From positions 62,001-126,000 of the forward strand of contig NZ_OGVE01000001.1 of the NCBI RefSeq assembly GCF_900258485.1: a stretch of DNA of 64,000 nt. The letters run 5' to 3'. This stretch comes from Helcococcus massiliensis. Its GTDB lineage: Bacteria > Bacillota > Clostridia > Tissierellales > Peptoniphilaceae. The notes under the pieces were generated by a model. That model had not been told where the DNA came from. It made no database searches and saw only the letters and a program-made list of their open reading frames with translations. A program made the position numbers and the translations under genes. Below, piece by piece: positions 63,101 to 64,000 of the stretch. The first letter of the stretch is position 1, and every line of letters starts with the position of its first letter.

Positions 63101-63436
63101 CTAATCAGCAAAACGAGTATGCTTTGTTGTCCATTGTAGCATCTTGATATGTAACCAAAAACCATAAATACCAAGTGTAATCAAAGTTAAAAGCCACCAT
63201 TTAATATAATTTCCAAATAATCCTGTAGCAGTACCATCAAAACATAGACGTCTACCGTCAATATAGGTATTGTTGACTTCCCATCTTTTGATAATAACTA
63301 CTGCCCAAGGATACATGATACCAAATGTCAAAACTGTAAGAATAAATCCTACAATAATTCTACCAATGTAGTCAATTATCCCGCCTCTAAATTCTGATCT
63401 GCCCATTGGCATGTTGTTTGTTGTATTGTAATGCAT
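63101..63436 (-). CDS. Small DUF898-like membrane protein
   Basis: Protein of 111 residues with two long hydrophobic segments (about 23-49 and 77-98). The blocks FRGGIIDYIGRIIVGF, ILTVLTFGIMYPWA, YIDGRRLCFDGTATGLFGNY and LITLGIYGFW recall the DUF898 (YjgN) family, in which this pattern repeats in longer proteins; here one unit is present. The function is unknown. I chose the ATG at 63436, with AAAGGAG six bases upstream; a frame extending 14 codons further has no good ribosome site. Confidence 0.8.
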   Translation of the reverse strand: MHYNTTNNMPMGRSEFRGGIIDYIGRIIVGFILTVLTFGIMYPWAVVIIKRWEVNNTYIDGRRLCFDGTATGLFGNYIKWWLLTLITLGIYGFWLHIKMLQWTTKHTRFAD

Positions 63437-63541
63437 AGTGTCTCCTTTGTCACTGATATTGTATTGTATTCGTGACAAAAATTCAATTATGTTTAATTTT
63501 ATATCCTTTTAAAAAAATCAGTTAAATTAATATTTTATCAG

Positions 63542-63654
63542 CTAATAATATTCAATATCTTTAATAAATTTTGCTGGAACACCATCTTCAACGGTATTTT
63601 TTCTATATTTTTATTAATAAACGCAATAGATGAAATCACATTTCCATCGCCAAT
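63542..63654 (-). pseudogene. C-terminal remnant of a hexapeptide-repeat acetyltransferase
   Basis: On the minus strand one frame reads IGDGNVISSIAFINKNI and, after a frame change, the next reads TVEDGVPAKFIKDIEYY then stop (TAG at 63542-63544). GVPAKFI followed by an acidic end is the classic last turn of left-handed beta-helix O- or N-acetyltransferases (maltose or serine acetyltransferase type). About 35 codons remain, so it is a decayed fragment, not a gene. Confidence 0.55.
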
Positions 63655-63660
63655 CAATAA

Positions 63661-63702
63661 TATATTGAATGGTACAATGAGGATAGGATTAAAACAAAAT
63701 AA
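63661..63702 (+). pseudogene. IS3-type transposase C-terminal fragment
   Basis: Thirteen codons read YIEWYNEDRIKTK then stop. Y-I-x-W/Y-Y-N-x-x-R-I-K is the signature near the end of IS3-family transposases, where the sequence normally runs on with LKGLSPV or similar. A stop precedes it in frame, so only a scrap is left. It lies back to back with the acetyltransferase scrap and immediately before a hairpin. Confidence 0.4.
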
Positions 63703-63747
63703 AGCGATAAGCGGTCAATATTATAATTGATCACTTATCGCTATTTA
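63703..63747. terminator. Hairpin after the transposase scrap
   Basis: AGCGATAAGCGGTCAAT (63703-63719) and ATTGATCACTTATCGCT (63726-63742) pair at 15 of 17 positions around a 6-base loop, followed by ATTTAAT. It may be a terminator carried with the element or a terminator for the gene at the right edge. Confidence 0.55.
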
Positions 63748-63807
63748 ATAATATAGAAATCTTTTTTTATAATTTATAACTATCTAGCTATGCTTAAATC
63801 GATAGTC

Positions 63808-64000
63808 CTATTTTTCGTCTAGTTTTAAGGTCATAGCATTGATGGCAACTATAACTGTTGATAAGGACATCAAAACAGCTCCAACTGCAGGGCTTAATGT
63901 AAATCCAATTGGAGAAAGGATACCTGCTGCTAATGGAATTGCAATGAAGTTATAGCCGGCTCCCCAAACTAAGTTTTGTTTCATTTTCTTAGTTGTATTA
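63808..64000 (-). CDS. Heavy-metal P-type ATPase, C-terminal part (copper-type)
   Basis: The last 64 codons of a gene that continues beyond the right edge. The minus strand reads [20 protein letters not shown], then two hydrophobic helices with [20 protein letters not shown] and [11 protein letters not shown] before the stop. This is the conserved end of CPx-type copper/silver exporters: the QNLxWAxxYN block and the final two membrane helices with the MSxSTVxVxxNAxxLK signature. The metal cannot be fixed from this part. Confidence 0.88.
   Translation of the reverse strand, partial: NTTKKMKQNLVWGAGYNFIAIPLAAGILSPIGFTLSPAVGAVLMSLSTVIVAINAMTLKLDEK

Noticed and set aside
1-64000. CRISPR arrays, tRNA or rRNA genes
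   Set aside because: No regularly spaced repeats and no clover-leaf or rRNA sequence was recognised in any gap.

Overview
The window is AT-rich (AGA, AAA, GAA and TTA codons dominate) and comes from a low-GC Gram-positive anaerobe. Protein content and gene order (PolC-type polymerase, RNase Y, NrnA between rbfA and truB, LexA with a divergent YneA-like gene, EF-P/NusB/XseA/RecN cluster) point to the Firmicutes. A Tissierellia/Peptoniphilaceae member such as Anaerococcus is my best guess, but that is inference without a search. I see no rRNA or tRNA gene and no CRISPR array.

Region 1 (1-10296) is the left half of a Tn916-family conjugative transposon in reverse orientation. Its genes run orf23, orf22, orf21 (coupling ATPase), oriT, orf20 (relaxase), orf19, orf18 (ArdA), orf17, orf16 (VirB4-like ATPase), orf15 (VirB6-like) and the start of orf14 (cell-wall hydrolase), then leave the left edge. 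The regulatory, resistance and integrase end lies outside the window. The transposon's left end sits about 180 bp upstream of rpsB and leaves the rpsB promoter intact.

Region 2 (10.3-37.2 kb, + strand) is core information processing. It holds rpsB-tsf-pyrH-frr-uppS-cdsA-rseP-polC, then rimP-nusA-ylxR-infB-rbfA-nrnA-truB-ribF from its own promoter, then rpsO, pnp, ftsK-pgsA-recA-rny and an arginine-hydrolase-family gene (ctlX-like). NusA carries an IF2 N-terminal-type domain at its C-terminus, closely resembling the start of InfB encoded about 270 bp downstream.

Region 3 (37.2-47.3 kb) is mixed: a 680-bp stretch with no gene, a 5'-nucleotidase-like phosphoesterase, a Xer-type recombinase, an APH-like kinase, a femX-like gene broken by one in-frame stop, the lexA/yneA SOS pair with three LexA boxes, a lipid-kinase-like gene, miaA, a MATE exporter and a lipoprotein.

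Region 4 (47.3-63.5 kb, - strand) holds mutL and mutS with an EamA transporter, then a long run efp-nusB-xseA-xseB-argR-recN-nudix-M50 protease-scpA-scpB-rluB-cmk-plsC-rpsA. MutL lacks all three endonuclease metal motifs normally present in MutL of MutH-less bacteria. The right end has a small DUF898-like membrane protein, remnants of an acetyltransferase and an IS3-type transposase, and the C-terminus of a heavy-metal P-type ATPase.

The usual neighbours for the MEP isoprenoid pathway (dxr and ispG near rseP, ispA/dxs near xseB, ispH near rpsA) are missing at all three loci, although uppS is present. This suggests that the organism makes isoprenoids by the mevalonate route.
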